Shown here: piece after piece, positions 13,701 to 28,700 of the stretch
How positions within the stretch are numbered: the stretch's first letter is position 1
How the letters are laid out: the number at the start of each line of letters is the position of its first letter
Assembly: GCA_903813345.2 (NCBI GenBank)
Contig: CAIIXF020000004.1
Coordinates: 15,983,513-16,043,512, forward strand
Direction: 5' to 3'
From: Owenia fusiformis
Taxonomy: Eukaryota > Annelida > Polychaeta > Sabellida > Oweniidae
DNA length: 60,000 bases
The notes under the pieces: generated by a model
Databases searched by the model: none
The model's input: only the letters and a program-made list of their open reading frames with translations
What the model was told of the DNA's origin: nothing
Position numbers and translations under genes: made by a program

Positions 13701-16700
13701 CCAACATAAATTTTAGACCTTCCTCTACAACATGTGAAAATAAAAAATAATTCCTGCAAGTAATAAGGGAAATATGGCCAGTTGCAGGGGTTCACTTTTT
13801 TGGACCACCCTGTATATTCCTATCGAGCAAATTCCAACTATGAAACGTTTAGCAATGGCAAGCATGCTTTGCATAATTTTTTGTGTCCTTATCATATATA
13901 TACTGTCATATCATTGGCTAGATTACATCAGCTGACTAAAATGCTGCAATGTGATTGGATGAATTGTGTCACATGTCCTTTGTATAAAGTTGCACTTGTG
14001 GCATCATCCTGTTTTTTGTGTCCTTATCATATACTTCAAAGCAGGCGTTCAGCCATGCATCACTCTTTGACCAAAGTTTTGATGAATATTGAATAAATCT
14101 ATCATTTTACAGTATTAATCCAAACAATGATAAATTAAGAATATATCTTAACCATAAAATAACTTTAATCAATTAAAAGTAAATATGGCCAAAGAGATAT
14201 CAAAGCTTTCTCTTTGAGTATTGCATTGTGGGTAATTCTTCTAAAAATCCCATGGCTGTATTTTTTACAGATCAAAAATATAAAATTGAGTTTTAAGTTG
14301 TAAACAAATCTTCAACATTTTTCCTGAAATTAAGAAATTAGGTGATCACGTTAGAAATTAATGTCATCTAATTATCACTTTTCAGGCAGAAGATAAGAAA
14401 GATGACTTGAGTATTGGTCGCATTTGTGCCAAACTAGCCAGTTGCTCAAATGCAGTAAAGTTGCTAGAAATAAAGGTTTGGAAACGATCACATTTAATTT
14501 TTCGTTGATAGATAAAACTTAGTCTAAATGGCATTGCTAAAAAATTGGAGCCAGGACATATATAGGTCGCACTTGAATAATTTTCCCTAATGGGGTTTTT
14601 CTTCCCATCATATATCCAATTGGTTTGTGTGTAACTTTTGCTTTCTTTAAACTTCAAATTCACTTATTAACTTCAAATTAATATATATTCTGGGTTGCCC
14701 ATCTTTTTGAAGGGAGTGAAGACTGGTGTTTATTTTCAGGGAATGAGCACACTTAAAGAGTTGAAGAAGTCTATGGAAGAAGGAGTCTATGAGGAAACTA
14801 ACCCCAGGTCCACAAAATCTGTCCCCCTTAGGTCCTCCACCAAGAGACCTCACATCCCTCCCACAATATTTGAGGTAAGCGACCAATGAAATTACATGCT
14901 TTTAGTCATATGACTTACCTTGACCAATCATACTTTTGTTTTCTTGTTATACAATATAGACCCCACATTCCTCCTCCATATAGTTCCAGTAAAGACTTCA
15001 CCAATGAAATGATAGGCCCTCAGTCATGTGACCCACTCTGTTCAATGACCTACTCTACTGTGTTCTGGTCATACGATACGATTTGACCAATCACATTTAC
15101 TGCCTCAAATTTAAATGTAAAATATCTTGGATTCAGTCAATCAATGCCGATAAATGCTTTTAGACATTTTGATTTAACGATTATGTTATTTTAATTTTTA
15201 GGTTCATATTAGACATCATTGTACTGGCAAGGTAGTAACCATCGTCAAAAATATAAGTAATTATTAGAAGTGTCACAGAAATGATAAACAGAATAATTGT
15301 TTTGATTCACTTCGGAACAAGGAACAAAAATACTGAATTGTGGTTCAGTCCAAAACACAAATTTTACCTTTTTACAACACAATATCATTACCAAATTTGA
15401 AAAAAAAACACCTGGATTTTTTGATTTTTTTCTTTGAAGAGCGTACTTTTATTTAACATATTAATACATATTGAAATACAACAGGGGTTACTGCTGATCA
15501 CAAGCAAATACGAAGTGGGATTTGAGCTTGGAGGTGAATTGAATCATAAGTGATTGGAATTAAATAAGTTGAAAAAACATTATGATTAATCGCACTCAGT
15601 AAAATCACTTCAAAAAGAAGTATTTCGGATCCAAAAAGAAAATGTTCCAACACAAAGTTAAAAGTTGTTTATTCTGAGATATATTGTTCTGTATCATCTC
15701 TAATAATATATCAATCTAAGTAAGTTGCTCTGCTTGGTGTATTAACTTTCCACAATTGAGTACATTTATTTTTCTACACATTTAAATGCACATAAGCTAT
15801 TATAAAATAAATATGTATAAATGCAAGTCTAGTCTTAAATCAATACACCATACACCCCTACTGAACCATATACATTGCCTTCTAACAACACACATCAATG
15901 ACAATATTGCAGACATCATACACAATGCTGCTATACCATGCAGCAATGTCCCCTTCACTATACACAATAACAAAACACCATACAGAATGCCAACTGAACC
16001 ATATACATGTACATTGCCTTCTAACAACACACATCAATGACAATATTGCAGACACCATACACAATGCCGCTATACCATGCATTTATGCTAGCCTTATGAA
16101 ACTATGACTTAGTATAAGCGCCAAAACTATTTAATTTGCTTCATATCTCGCTTTGAGGATAACACTTGTGCCTATCATCGATTGTTCAAGGCCACATTTT
16201 GCAACTTTTGGTAGAAGTCAATGTTCTTAGGATTCGATTTTGATGTGATTGTAAAAAAATAAAATCATTGTCCATTGTTAGATACATAGGTTAAATTAAT
16301 TAAAGTTAAGACGATTCCATCACTTAACCCCATTGTCTCAAGTATTTTACTTTGAACCTGATTTGAATGTAATAATTCAAATTCTCCATTTTCAGGTAAA
16401 AATCAAAGGCAAGACCCAGAGTCACAAGTATACATTGACAGTAGATATCATGGCTGGTAAACTATATGCTGTTAGACCATCTAAAGAAGTACTGGACAAT
16501 AGTAACCTATTCACTCATGATAAAAGTAAGTTAAGTCCCTATAGTTCAATTGTCACAAGTATACATTGACAGCAGATATCATGGCTGTTAAACTATATGC
16601 TGTTAGACCATCTAAAGAAGTACTGGACAATAGTAACCTATTTACTCATGATAAAAGTAAGTTAAGTCCCTATAGTTCAATTGTCACAAGTATACATTGA

Positions 16701-19700
16701 CAGTAGATATCATGGCTGGAAAACTATATGATGTTAGACCATCTAAAGAAGTACTAGACAATAGTAACCTATTCACTCATGATAAAAGTAAGTTAAGTCC
16801 CTATAGCTCAATTGTCACAAGTATACATTGACAGTAGATATCATGGCTGGTAAACTATATGCTGTTAGACCATCTAAAGAAGTACTGGACAATAGTAATC
16901 TGTTCACTCATGATAAAAGTAAGTAAAGGCTTATAGCTCAATTGTCACAAGTATACATTGACAGTAGATATCATGGCTGGTAAACTATATGCTGTTAGAC
17001 CATCTAAAGAAGTACTGGACAATAGTAACCTATTCACTCATGATCAAAGTAAGTTAAGTCCCTATAGCTCAATTGTCACAAGTATACATATTGACAGTAG
17101 GCCGTACACAAGGGAAAATAATATGTAAAGAAACATAATTGTTACTTTGGTATAGTTGATAGATTTTCCTAAGGGATTGGCCATAAAGGTTTTACCAGGA
17201 AAGTATGAAACAAAATTTGAAAATGTGATATAATTTATGACTTTGTGTAACAATGTTTGAAAATGTGAAACATTTGAAAATCTGTAACAATGTAGAAAAT
17301 GTGATACATGAATATGTGAATCTATTTTCAGTTCTTCAACTTATAAAATCAACTTCCAATAAATGCAACCTAGATGTGATAATAGAGGGCCGTAAGAAAG
17401 ACACATACATTTTTGATAGCGTGCGCTCACGGGAAAACTTTTGCCAACTTATTCAACAGATGAGACACATGCATTCGGCCAGTCAGGAAGTTGACCAGAT
17501 CTCCCTTTTCATAGGAACCTGGAATTTAGGTACATATGAGAGCATATCAATAAGTTCTCATCAAATGTGTCTAAAATTCTCTATTTTCATCACATATTGA
17601 AAGAGAGCAGACAGTGTCAATGTTTGATTAGGTTTTGGGCAGATTTTGGGTATTAAGTTCTTGTAATGGTGATCATTTTTCTCTTCAAAGTGCAATATTT
17701 ATCAATGTGTGTCTTGTTGTACATTTTTATGTGGTATATATACTCAATAGATACATATGGATGCTTCGGTATACTTTTATACTACATACATGTACAGTAT
17801 ATGTTTAAGTCTGAATAGTACAGAATTCTATGCACATTGTGTTATAGACAAACCAATTGAGAGTTCCACTGTTATAAATGCAGGTATTCTATGGAGATAT
17901 GTAGAAATTCTTGACAAATACATGAATAAATAGAAAAAATGCAACACTATGATTATGAAATTATATTTTAGGTGATACCCCACCTGCCTGGAAAATAGAA
18001 AACTGGTTGCGATCTCAGGGCTTGGGGAAAACTCGTGATAAATCTCTGAGCAACATGGTCCATGATGTGTATGTAATAGGCTTCCAAGAGTCCCCTTTGA
18101 ACAAGGAAGACCTGGCCTCAAAGATCAAAGGATATATATGTAACTTACTGGATGTGGAGCTCCATGTTGTGAGTATGAACTACATACAATCAGGGGTGTA
18201 GTCAGACATGTGGAGGCACACGAGGTACAGTGCCTCACCTCAATTTTAAAAAAATAACTCATATATTCATTCAAATGTCCACTAGCAACTGCCTCATCAA
18301 AATTTCACAGAAAAATACTTATGATGTTTTATCTATTAAAAGAATGTAAATGGGGTTTAAATCTAGATCTATTTTCCTCACATAGTTTTACATGTATATT
18401 CTGGTTATGGCAGTAGATTTTTCTGATAATTCCTACTTTACTTGTAGTGAATAATAATTAACTGTAATGATCTTCAATAAGAAAAAAATAGCAATGTATA
18501 TTAAGAGACATACATGTATTTAACTCATTTAACTTACTGTATGTTTTGATTAAACATAAATATGAATTAGTTTTAAAGTTTAGAAATTGTATTTCAGGTG
18601 ACCTCCTGTAGTCTATGGGGCATCAAACTTATTGCTCTTTGTAAACCAGAACATCTACACAGAATATCTCATATACAGACAGATAATGTGAAAACTGGTA
18701 TTGCAAATGCATTAGGTAAGATTATTATACGAAATACAAATACATGTATATAAATTATCACATCTTCCATATAAACATGTCAAGGTAGTTTTATACATTC
18801 AAGAATTAAATTTTGACATTTTATCAATGATTATGTTTTGTTTCTAACAAAACAAAAAATCCTCTTTCGTGTTTTTCCTGTTATCGGCCAATCATGTTTC
18901 AGCGTTTTTCTTCAGGTAACAAGGGTGCAGTGGGTCTGTCCTTCCATTTCAATGGAACCTCATTCTGCTTTATCAACAGTCACTTGACTTCTGGGAGTGA
19001 GAAAAACCACAGGTAAGTTACATATCCCATAATTCCTTGTAAAGTCATGTGATCAGCACCAACCTCTATTTCTGCTAAATTGGATTTTAAAAATCACAGG
19101 TAAGTTACATATCCCATAATTCCTTGTAGTTATGCGATCTGTGCCAACAAAGGTTAAATTTCTGCTAAATCAACAGTGAATTACTACTAAGCAACATTTT
19201 TGGATTTTGTCAGATTTCAGAATATGCAATTTGAATGGTTTGAATGATGAGATTCACAATAACTCTGAGAAATGTCTGTATCAATATGGCAAAATTGAGT
19301 GAGGTCAATTTTAAACATTCACATAATATTCATCCTATTAATCTATATAAGATATTGAAAAATGTGTTTCAGGAGGAACCAAAACTTTCGTGATATTCTT
19401 AAAGGGTTGAACCTAGGTGGCACTAAAAGTAAAGTGTGTGACATCACAAATAGATTTCATCATCTTTTCTGGTTTGGTGATCTTAATTACCGTCTGGAGA
19501 ATGAAGTTCAGGTATGTTTTGTGTTATAAGATATACAGGGTGTCCGGAAAGTAAAGATACAAATGCTCTAATTTCAATAGATTTACCTGTTGTGAGATGA
19601 AATTGCTACAGATTATAGAATGACATTATAATAATTTATCCTGCAACTGTCATGACAAATTGTTTAAAAATAAAAAAGTTATGGTTGTAATGGTAACAGG

Positions 19701-22700
19701 AGTCGCGGGTATGTGGAGCAGCATCACAATAATGTTTTATAATTCTTTTCTTCTGTTCATATCATCTTGACACTCCATCGTCTGTTGCTATTTATTCATC
19801 AAATTATGTACCACAACAGCAAAGGATTAGTACTGTAACATTATTGATTTATTTGACACTACTACTGTTATCCAGTATTATGTATTTCCCACCATTATCT
19901 AAACATTCTTTGTGCATTTTGATCAGAGATTCAAAGACTTGATAAAAACACTGCTGTCAATCTCTAAGATTGCTGATAACATTGGCTTCCAGCTGAGTCT
20001 CATTTTTATGTTGAACTTCTAACATGTCTAACAAATATTGCTTTAAACTATTCATTGATGTAGAAGTCCAACAGGCCATTATCAGGGAAATATGGGCCAT
20101 TGTGCAAAAAGGTTTAATGTCAAGACATCCAATTGTAAAATTTGTTTTCTTTTGCTTTGTGAATTGGTGCATTGACTGAGTAGGTGGACTGTTGACTTTC
20201 CTATTAATCCAGGGACCCCTTTTCTAAGCACTCATATACTTTTTCTATGATTGTACTGGTGACATTACATAGTTATGATATGTATTAATGATATCATTAT
20301 ACTAAAGAGAATACTATGGCAGCAAGAATACAATATCGAACTAAACAAAACATTGATAAAAAATACAATAATAAACACTGTTTCAAACAGTTATATTTTT
20401 GCAATTCATCACAATTTAGCGATTTCCTGGAACTGCTCCGCATACCCCTCACCACCGTAACTATGACAACCGTAACTTTAACGCGTTTAGACTATATGTT
20501 ATAAAAGTTGGTAGATGTATTGTAATATAGTTCCTCTACAGTCTGTAGCAATTTCATTACAACAAACCTAAATCTATTAAAATTAGAGTGTTTGTATCTT
20601 TACTTTCCGGACACCCTATATTACCAGACCATTTTTATTAAAACCATGGGAGAGTCCTGAAAAAATGTTGTGGCAACCCAAATGATATGCCAGGGGTGTG
20701 CCAAGGATTTTTTAAGGGGGTGAAAGCAAAAAACAGTCTCTATCATCATAGCTTACACTTCTAGCTTCTCTAATTCTTTTGCCGAAGCACATGGTTCTAC
20801 TTTCCTCCAAGGCATCTTCTCAGCACCATGAACAAAATCCCTTGGAGATCAATGTATACAACTGATCTTTTTTTCAGCTGATTTTAAAACAAGTGAGCAA
20901 CAAGAACCATACTATGTTTTATAACTCAACCTATCTTTATTTCAGCTGATTTTAAAACAAGTGAGCAACAAGAACCATACTATGTTTTATAACTCAACCT
21001 ATCTTTATTTCAGCTGATTTTAAAACAAGTGAGCAACAAGAACCATACTATGTTTTATAACTCAACCTATCTTTATTTCAGCTGATTTTAAAACAAGTGA
21101 GCAACAAGAACCATACTATGTTTTATAACTCAACCTATCTTTATTTCAGCTGATTTTAAAACAAGTGAGCAACAAGAACCATACTATGTTTTATAACTCA
21201 ACCTATCTTTATTTCAGCTGATTTTAAAACAAGTGAGCAACAAGAACCATACTATGTTTTATAACTCAACCTATCTTTATTTCAGCTGATTTTAAAACAA
21301 GTGAGCAACAAGAACTATACTATGTTGCTAAATGATGACCAGTTAAAGAAGTCCCAGCACAACAAAGAGGCCTTTATACACTTTAGTAAGTTTGAAACAA
21401 CATATTACGAAGCTTTTGTGTATTCTCTCTCATGCTCTCCCTTTAAATGCAAACAAATTGATGACTTATGATTGTGTGTGAATTCCAGAAATTCACAGAC
21501 TGATGTTAAGCAGATGTTAAAATTCAGACATTATTCTATCATATAATTTTAACTAAATCTGAATTCATTGTCTAATTTTCTTGCACATCCATACAGCATT
21601 AATATTTATATTGTGGCTTGTCATGTTAACAACAATGTTTGTTTTGATGTTGAATTAAAAAGCATTGTTAATCCATTGACAAAAATCCTGAGCCAATTCC
21701 CTGATACAAACACCCATAGCATCGGAGCATTTCAGCATTAGTGCCCTTTGTTGGCCAAACTCAGGTTCACTGCTTTAGAGTGATAATAGTCATTATGCAA
21801 ATCCAGCAAATTTAATTCATTGGGCTTAATCAGTTTTTTTACTTTGCAGATGAGGAGGAAATCCAGTTCCCACCCACCTACAGGTTTGAGAAGGGTGGCC
21901 AAGGTTATGTTTGGCAGAAATTTAAGAAAACTGGGGTAAGTAAAACTTTTCATTTGTTGAGAATGGGTGACATTTTGTTAATGTCAGCATTTTTGTGTCA
22001 GGCAATTACTGTTTTGGTGTTGATGTTTATTTAACAACCACAAATTGTTTATTTTTTTGTAATTTGGAAGCATTCTCTGTTCTTTAGATTTATTTTTATG
22101 GAATTCTTACTCATCTTACAAAATGAAGGATTCACAGTTTTTACTACAAAGTACAAGTTCTGGAATAAAACTGGAATAAGCTTTATTTCATTTGCACAAT
22201 TTGAAAGATATTAGGTCATTGCTGAACTTTTACCATCATTTTTACCACCATTGTCACCATCAAGAGGTGATGGGATATTGTAAAACGCTCAATTTTGGTT
22301 TTTAGTCTCCATATGCTTTTACACTTTTCGAGGCAATGACATTTTGACATGTTAATATGTTTTGTGTTATATCGACATTGTATTTGTCTTGTTACTTTGT
22401 TTCTTGTGCATATCACATTTGTGGCATTAAGTGCACAGCAGTCAAAAACTGTATGGATTCATGATCCACCAAAAATATTTTGTATTGTCTTGGTCATAAT
22501 CTTTTCTGAATGATGCTCAGTGTTTGCCTTAAATGCTGGTGTTTGGTAGTCATTTGTGACACATTGTATCTATTATACAATTGTATGCATACCGGTATTT
22601 TATTAATTAGATATAGACGACTAATGCCTAAAATGCTGATCTTGATAGGTCAAAATATTAAGTTACCCAATCTTATTCTATAGCTAAGTAGGATATAATA

Positions 22701-25700
22701 TATAAAAATAAAGCTTTCTAAAACATAAAACAGGGCAAGTTGTCATAATGTGTGATCTCTTTATTTTACATATTATAAAATTGCATAATATTTATATGAA
22801 AAGAATGAGATTGGTTTCTGTAGATATGTATACTAGTATTGAGATCTGTTGATAATATTGATGAATATAATCAGTCATGTCACAATTTTCAATGCAGGTT
22901 ACATACATTTTTCCAAATATGTGTAACATTAAGAATATTGAGTTATTCAAATTCAATTCTATTAAGAATGTATTGTATATATTCCTTTAACAGTCCCTTT
23001 AAGAAGTCAGAATAAAATGTTGGCAAATTGATCTTAGTTCACGCTGTAGATCAGCTGTACTATACCAATCATAGTATATTGAGGGGCTCAATGCATGATT
23101 GTCACGGATTGTTACATAACCAGTTTGACTGTGTCCCGTCCCTTCCCAAAACTTTGTGTAGTTGAAAGGTTCAGTTGTTGTTGTCCACACCCAAGTGCCA
23201 TCCATGACATTTTGTCCACTGGTCCAGTACTGATTGTATGAACCGGCTGGTGCTCTTAGCTCTATTACATCATAAAGTATTAAGTAATAAATAATGTTAT
23301 TATTTTGGAAATAAAATTTTAATAAAAAAATATGTAAGTGTAGCTGCCAAAAAGGGGAAAGATGAACAATTATTACAAGAGAAACATGAAAGAGCGCAAC
23401 CAATAAAGGAACGCAAACCCATAATATCCTCATAATGTAATTATTTTTTCTGACAATTTATTATGGGATGATTGTGTTAATGTACATATTGTGATTAATC
23501 ATGAACATTTTGGTTGGCAAACCAGTATACCAAAGTTTTAAAGAGTTTTAACGTTGCCTCTATGGAGATTTGGCCAACACTTTTTAGAACTAAGTTGAAG
23601 TCATGGAAAATGATGAAATAACATAAGTTATTATTGTGGAAAACTTTTCACTGAATTCAAATATGCAATTAAAAAGTAGAAAAAGTATGTCATCTGATGT
23701 TTAATATGCAAAAACGAGAATTCAAGCAAGATTCCAAAGCTATATAGAAACTCTTGGGATTTACCTTTTTGCATTACAATCTGGCCAACAATGAATGCAT
23801 GATGTAACTCAGTTGGTATAGCAACCAGACCATTTCCAAGTGCGGCTTCTGTGCAAAATGAATGGGCGTCATTACGGAGTAATTCTGTGGTCACAAACAT
23901 GTAGCAGTTGTCATTTTCCCAAAACATCTTGAAGAATCCAGGTAAGCAGTCATCAGATTCAGCTAAAATAATAAAATTCAGGCACATGCATTTCAAACTT
24001 GCAACCTTTTAAATGCTATAATATCTTCATCTAGTTTTACTTGTATATATCCAATGCCCTAGACTACTCCGATCATTTAGGTCTTTACATGTAATTACAA
24101 TTGATATCATTAAATGATAGAATGAAAAATAGTGATTTGTTTTGCCGATAGTATAAAGCCTCTGGAATCTCTAAGTTTATTACAGTGTGCTATTATATAA
24201 AATGTGGAAAGGCACACATTGAATTAAAATTTGAAATGAAAAAATGATGGTAAAAATTTACCAAATAATGCTGTAGCCTTATTAAAATAATGAATAGTCT
24301 GGCGTTTCCATTCCATTGTGCCAATGTCTGATGCAGAGCATCCTTCTATTAATCCCAACACCAAAACAATCTTTGTTAGCATCAGCATGTTTTATGTCCT
24401 GACTTTTTCCTGCTGGTTTATTGTTCTGTTGTTTCTTGGTTGTGATTGCTGACTCTTGTGAATTGTGGACTCACACCTGTGAGTGTTTTGTTTTTATGCT
24501 GTATTAAAATCATATTTTATATTTGACAGCTCCTTGAGATTGTAAAGGGCTTGAGCACACTCATATGATTATGTATTGAATACCTTCTGCTTGAGGATCC
24601 TACTGAGGTTATGGGCATATGATGTTTTGAAATATGTACTGTCCCTGAGATCCCATGACTACACAGATTTTCCTTTGGGTAAACTCTTTATCCATACCAT
24701 TATGGATAACCCCTATTATCTTGCCAGATAGTCCCATTCTCTAAAAGCTTCCAAATTATCCGAGTTGAGCAATCTTTATTCAGTTTGGGGTAACAAGTTT
24801 GTGTCATTAACTCTTAATATTATCAAATGTTTGACCCTACATAGTACATAATAAGTGCAAAATACGTTTAAGTCATTTGAGGTGAATTTGGTAAATCTTG
24901 TGTATCAATTAATAACATGCTGATATTCAAGAGAATGTGCCATGTGTTGATGAAGGAATGCGATGATTCTATAATAAATGAGAAACACGAAAACAATAAC
25001 ACTTAAAAAAACAGGTCATAACAATTACAAATACAGATATATATCAGGCCAAGGTTTTACTTCACGTGTGGGGCATAATACCTTTATGTACTATAATAAA
25101 ATATGATGGACAAAGAAAATTGGCTTTATTTTTTGTCAATCATAGTCATGTATTTATTTATTCATTTATTTAAGTGTCACCTTCTAAGATAGCCAGCCCT
25201 ATTTGGGCTTATGAGACACATTTTACATAAGTTACATAATAATAATACATAATAATTTTAACAATACAAATATAAAATTAGTGCAGTTCAGCTCAACATC
25301 ATTATTGATTTTGATTTTTAAATAAAACTCTTTTCCTTATATAGAATATTTTTTGCAAATACTTTCCAAAGCATTTAATATATTTTTTATTTTCAAAGAT
25401 ATCTTTAAAGGAATTGTCTTTGATTTCTTGAAGGAAAGATTTTCGAGCTTCTGAATAATATGAACACTCAAATACAAAATGCGTTTCATTTTCAATTTCA
25501 TTTGAGTTACAAATTTGGCACTGTCTTTGGTTTACTGGAGTTTTCGGTTGAGTAAATCTCCCCGTTTCTATTGCTAAAGGAAGTATACCAGTTCTTAACT
25601 GAGCTATTAGAGAGCGTTCACCCCTTGTCAATGATGATGTAAGTAAATACTGTTCTATTGGACAGTCATGTTTAAAAGTTAGGTAAGTCCTCAATTTGGG

Positions 25701-28700
25701 TTGTGATTCAATATCTGTACGTAATTTTTCTTGTAATTTTAATTTTAGTTTTCTCTTAACAATGCTGATATTAACATATTGTTTCTGGTTATAATGATTC
25801 ATCCCTAACTCATTGAAAATTGATTTTATATCTGAACACCATCCATTAGGTTGATTATATTAAGTCAATATTAAATATTTTTTTGGTGAGTCTATTATTT
25901 TCCATGAATGTGAATCTATTCCATAGACGCACAATATCTAGTGTGTTGTCTAATGTAGATTTGTTGTAGTTCTATTATTAATTGTCAATCATGGTAATTA
26001 TTAATTCTGAATCCCAGATTTATATTTAATGATAATATATATTTGTGAAATCTATACTATGCGTCTGAGGTGTTGAACCTCAGACACATAGCAGAGAACT
26101 AAAGTAGAATATATTTAGACACACTTTTAGCCACTAAAGCAATGACGTAAGCATACAGCATGTACATACATGGAAATACAAGTGCTATAAAGTGCTACAT
26201 AGTGTTCTAGTGTCTTTCGGGGTAAGCCAGCCAGAATCGCTATATAGAGCAGGAATTGAAGCATATCTATGAACGCCCATAAATGCACGTATGGCACGTT
26301 GGTGAATATAGTCACATTTTTGATAAGGTTTCGCTCCCATAATACCAGCACTATAGTTCATAATAGGTAATACACATGTGTCATACAGTTTACTGAATGT
26401 CTGGAATGATAGTCCTTCATGTGATCTGAATTTAGAAATAAGACCAACAAGTCCTCTGCTTGCTGCTGAGCTCAGATGTTTTGCTGTAAATGTATAGTCT
26501 AATGTTTCGTTGAAGAAGCAACCCAGATATTTGTAGCTTGACACTTTTTCGATTTCAGAATCATTGAAGACAAAATTATAGTTCGTTTTAGGCATGGTTT
26601 TCCTTCTGAAATGTACAATTTTAGTTTTTCCCATATTTATAGATATTCTCCACTGATTGCACCACATTTTAACAATATCGAGCAGCTTTTGTAGATCGGT
26701 TTCGCTTTCACAAATCAGAGCAATGTCATCTGCATATAATAAAACGTTTATAAGTTCATCACCATATTTTACGCCAATTTGACTAGAGATTATTGTCTTT
26801 GCTAGGTCATTTAGGAAGATATTACACAAACAAGAAGAAAGATTATCTCCTTGTTTTAATCCAACTGTAGAAGGGAACCAGTTTGTTGTTTTACCATTGA
26901 GATTTACTATGTTAGAAGTTCTACTATACATTGTCCTTAAAGCTCTATACATACGGCCATCAATACCTGCCTTTGTCAGTTGCATAAATAAACAGTCCCT
27001 GTCGATTTTATCAAAACATTTTTCTACATCTATGAAGCATATAAATGTTGATTGTTTTAAATTTTTCTGTGGCGTATAATTGTTGTCAATACATACAGAT
27101 GATCAATACAGGCTCTAAGTTTTCTGAAGCCGTTTTGCTCATCAGCTAGGAAAGATTCACTGAAGCACATTAGTCTATTACTCAATACTGAACTGTATAA
27201 CTTACTCATTGAGCACAACAGACTTATTCCTCTATAGTTAAGTGGTATTCTAGGGTCATTTTTGTGATTTTTAGGAATCGGTTTAATTATGGCTCTTCTC
27301 CATTGTGAAGGGTATAATCCATGTTTAAAGCATTTATTAAATAAAACTGTTAATAATGATACTGAGGTGGCATTTTGGAATACTTCACCCGGAAGATAAT
27401 CAATTCCTATGGCTTTTCCTTCTTTTATTTTGTTTACTGCTGTAATGATTTCATCCATATTTATGTCACTGTTAATTTCCTTTTCAGGGTCATCATTGTT
27501 TTCAAAAATATGCATGTTGTTATCAACCTCTGTTTTGAGGTGTACTAGTTTAGAATAAAATTCATCATCAAATTCATCTTTATTTGACACTTCATATAGT
27601 TCTCGTGATTTTCCCATGCTAACAAGATCTCATTTTTCTCTTAATATCTTGCCATTTATAAGTACTTCATTAGGGATTTCAATTTTTTGTTTAGGACCTA
27701 ATTTACTTATTTCATACCAAAATTCCTTTGGGTTGTTTGTCTTTAATTCATTTATATATATTTGGGTTTTTATGTTAAAATCTCTTTTAGCTTTTCTTAC
27801 TGCTTTGTCAAAAGTTGCTTGAGCTAATTTATATTCTCTTAAGAGCTCTTTTTTATTCCTGTCTCTTTTGAAGTGACATCTATATTTTCTATATCGATTT
27901 TCATTCTGACAAAGTTTTTTAAAAAGTTCGTTAAGATTGGAATCCCACCATGGTTTTGGTTTAAATCTTGATTTACGTTTTGTGTTTTTTGAAATGTCAT
28001 GAGAGGGTAGCATATTTAACATTTCATCATAGTAGATTTCACACACTTTTATTTTTTGTGTCATCAATTATGCTGCCTCTAGGTGGTACTGGATCCAGGT
28101 CAATTACATAGTCATCTAAATCACTTATTCTGGCATTTAGGTCCCCACATATGATTAATCTATCAATGTCGCTATAGGTGTAAGTCAATTGAAGTAGGTG
28201 ATCAAAGAAATTATCACCATTTCGGCCTCTTTCCCCGCCTTCAGGAGGTGAATAAGCAGCAAATATCGTGAAGGTGGGTAAGTTTTACAGCTAAAATCCC
28301 TTCATATGATTTTTCAATAATTTCCGATGAGAATTCTTGTAATAATTGGTTTTTAATTAGAATGGCCACCCCACCTGATCCACATTTTGCAGTTTTCATT
28401 AGTGACATGCGATTGTGGCCATAAAATATGTATCCCTCAAGACTTATTTTTTGATCATCTTGAAGCTTAGTTTCGTTGAGGCAAATTATATCGGGGTTAA
28501 GTTTTTGAATTATTTGAGATCTAATTGGGCCATTTGAGTTGGTCCATGAGTTTACATTCCAGTGCATACATTTAATGTTAAAGGGCTGGCAATCATCCTA
28601 TGCCCATTGGTTATCATTTTCATTTGGTTGTCTGCTTCTGTGAATAGTTCCTCTTCCTCTGTTTTGTCCTCGTCCTTGTCCACCTCGGGGTCCAGATCCT

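Noticed and set aside
15786-16107. ORFs on both strands in intron 8
   Set aside because: Produced by a tandem duplication. Both strands are open to a similar degree and there is no domain.
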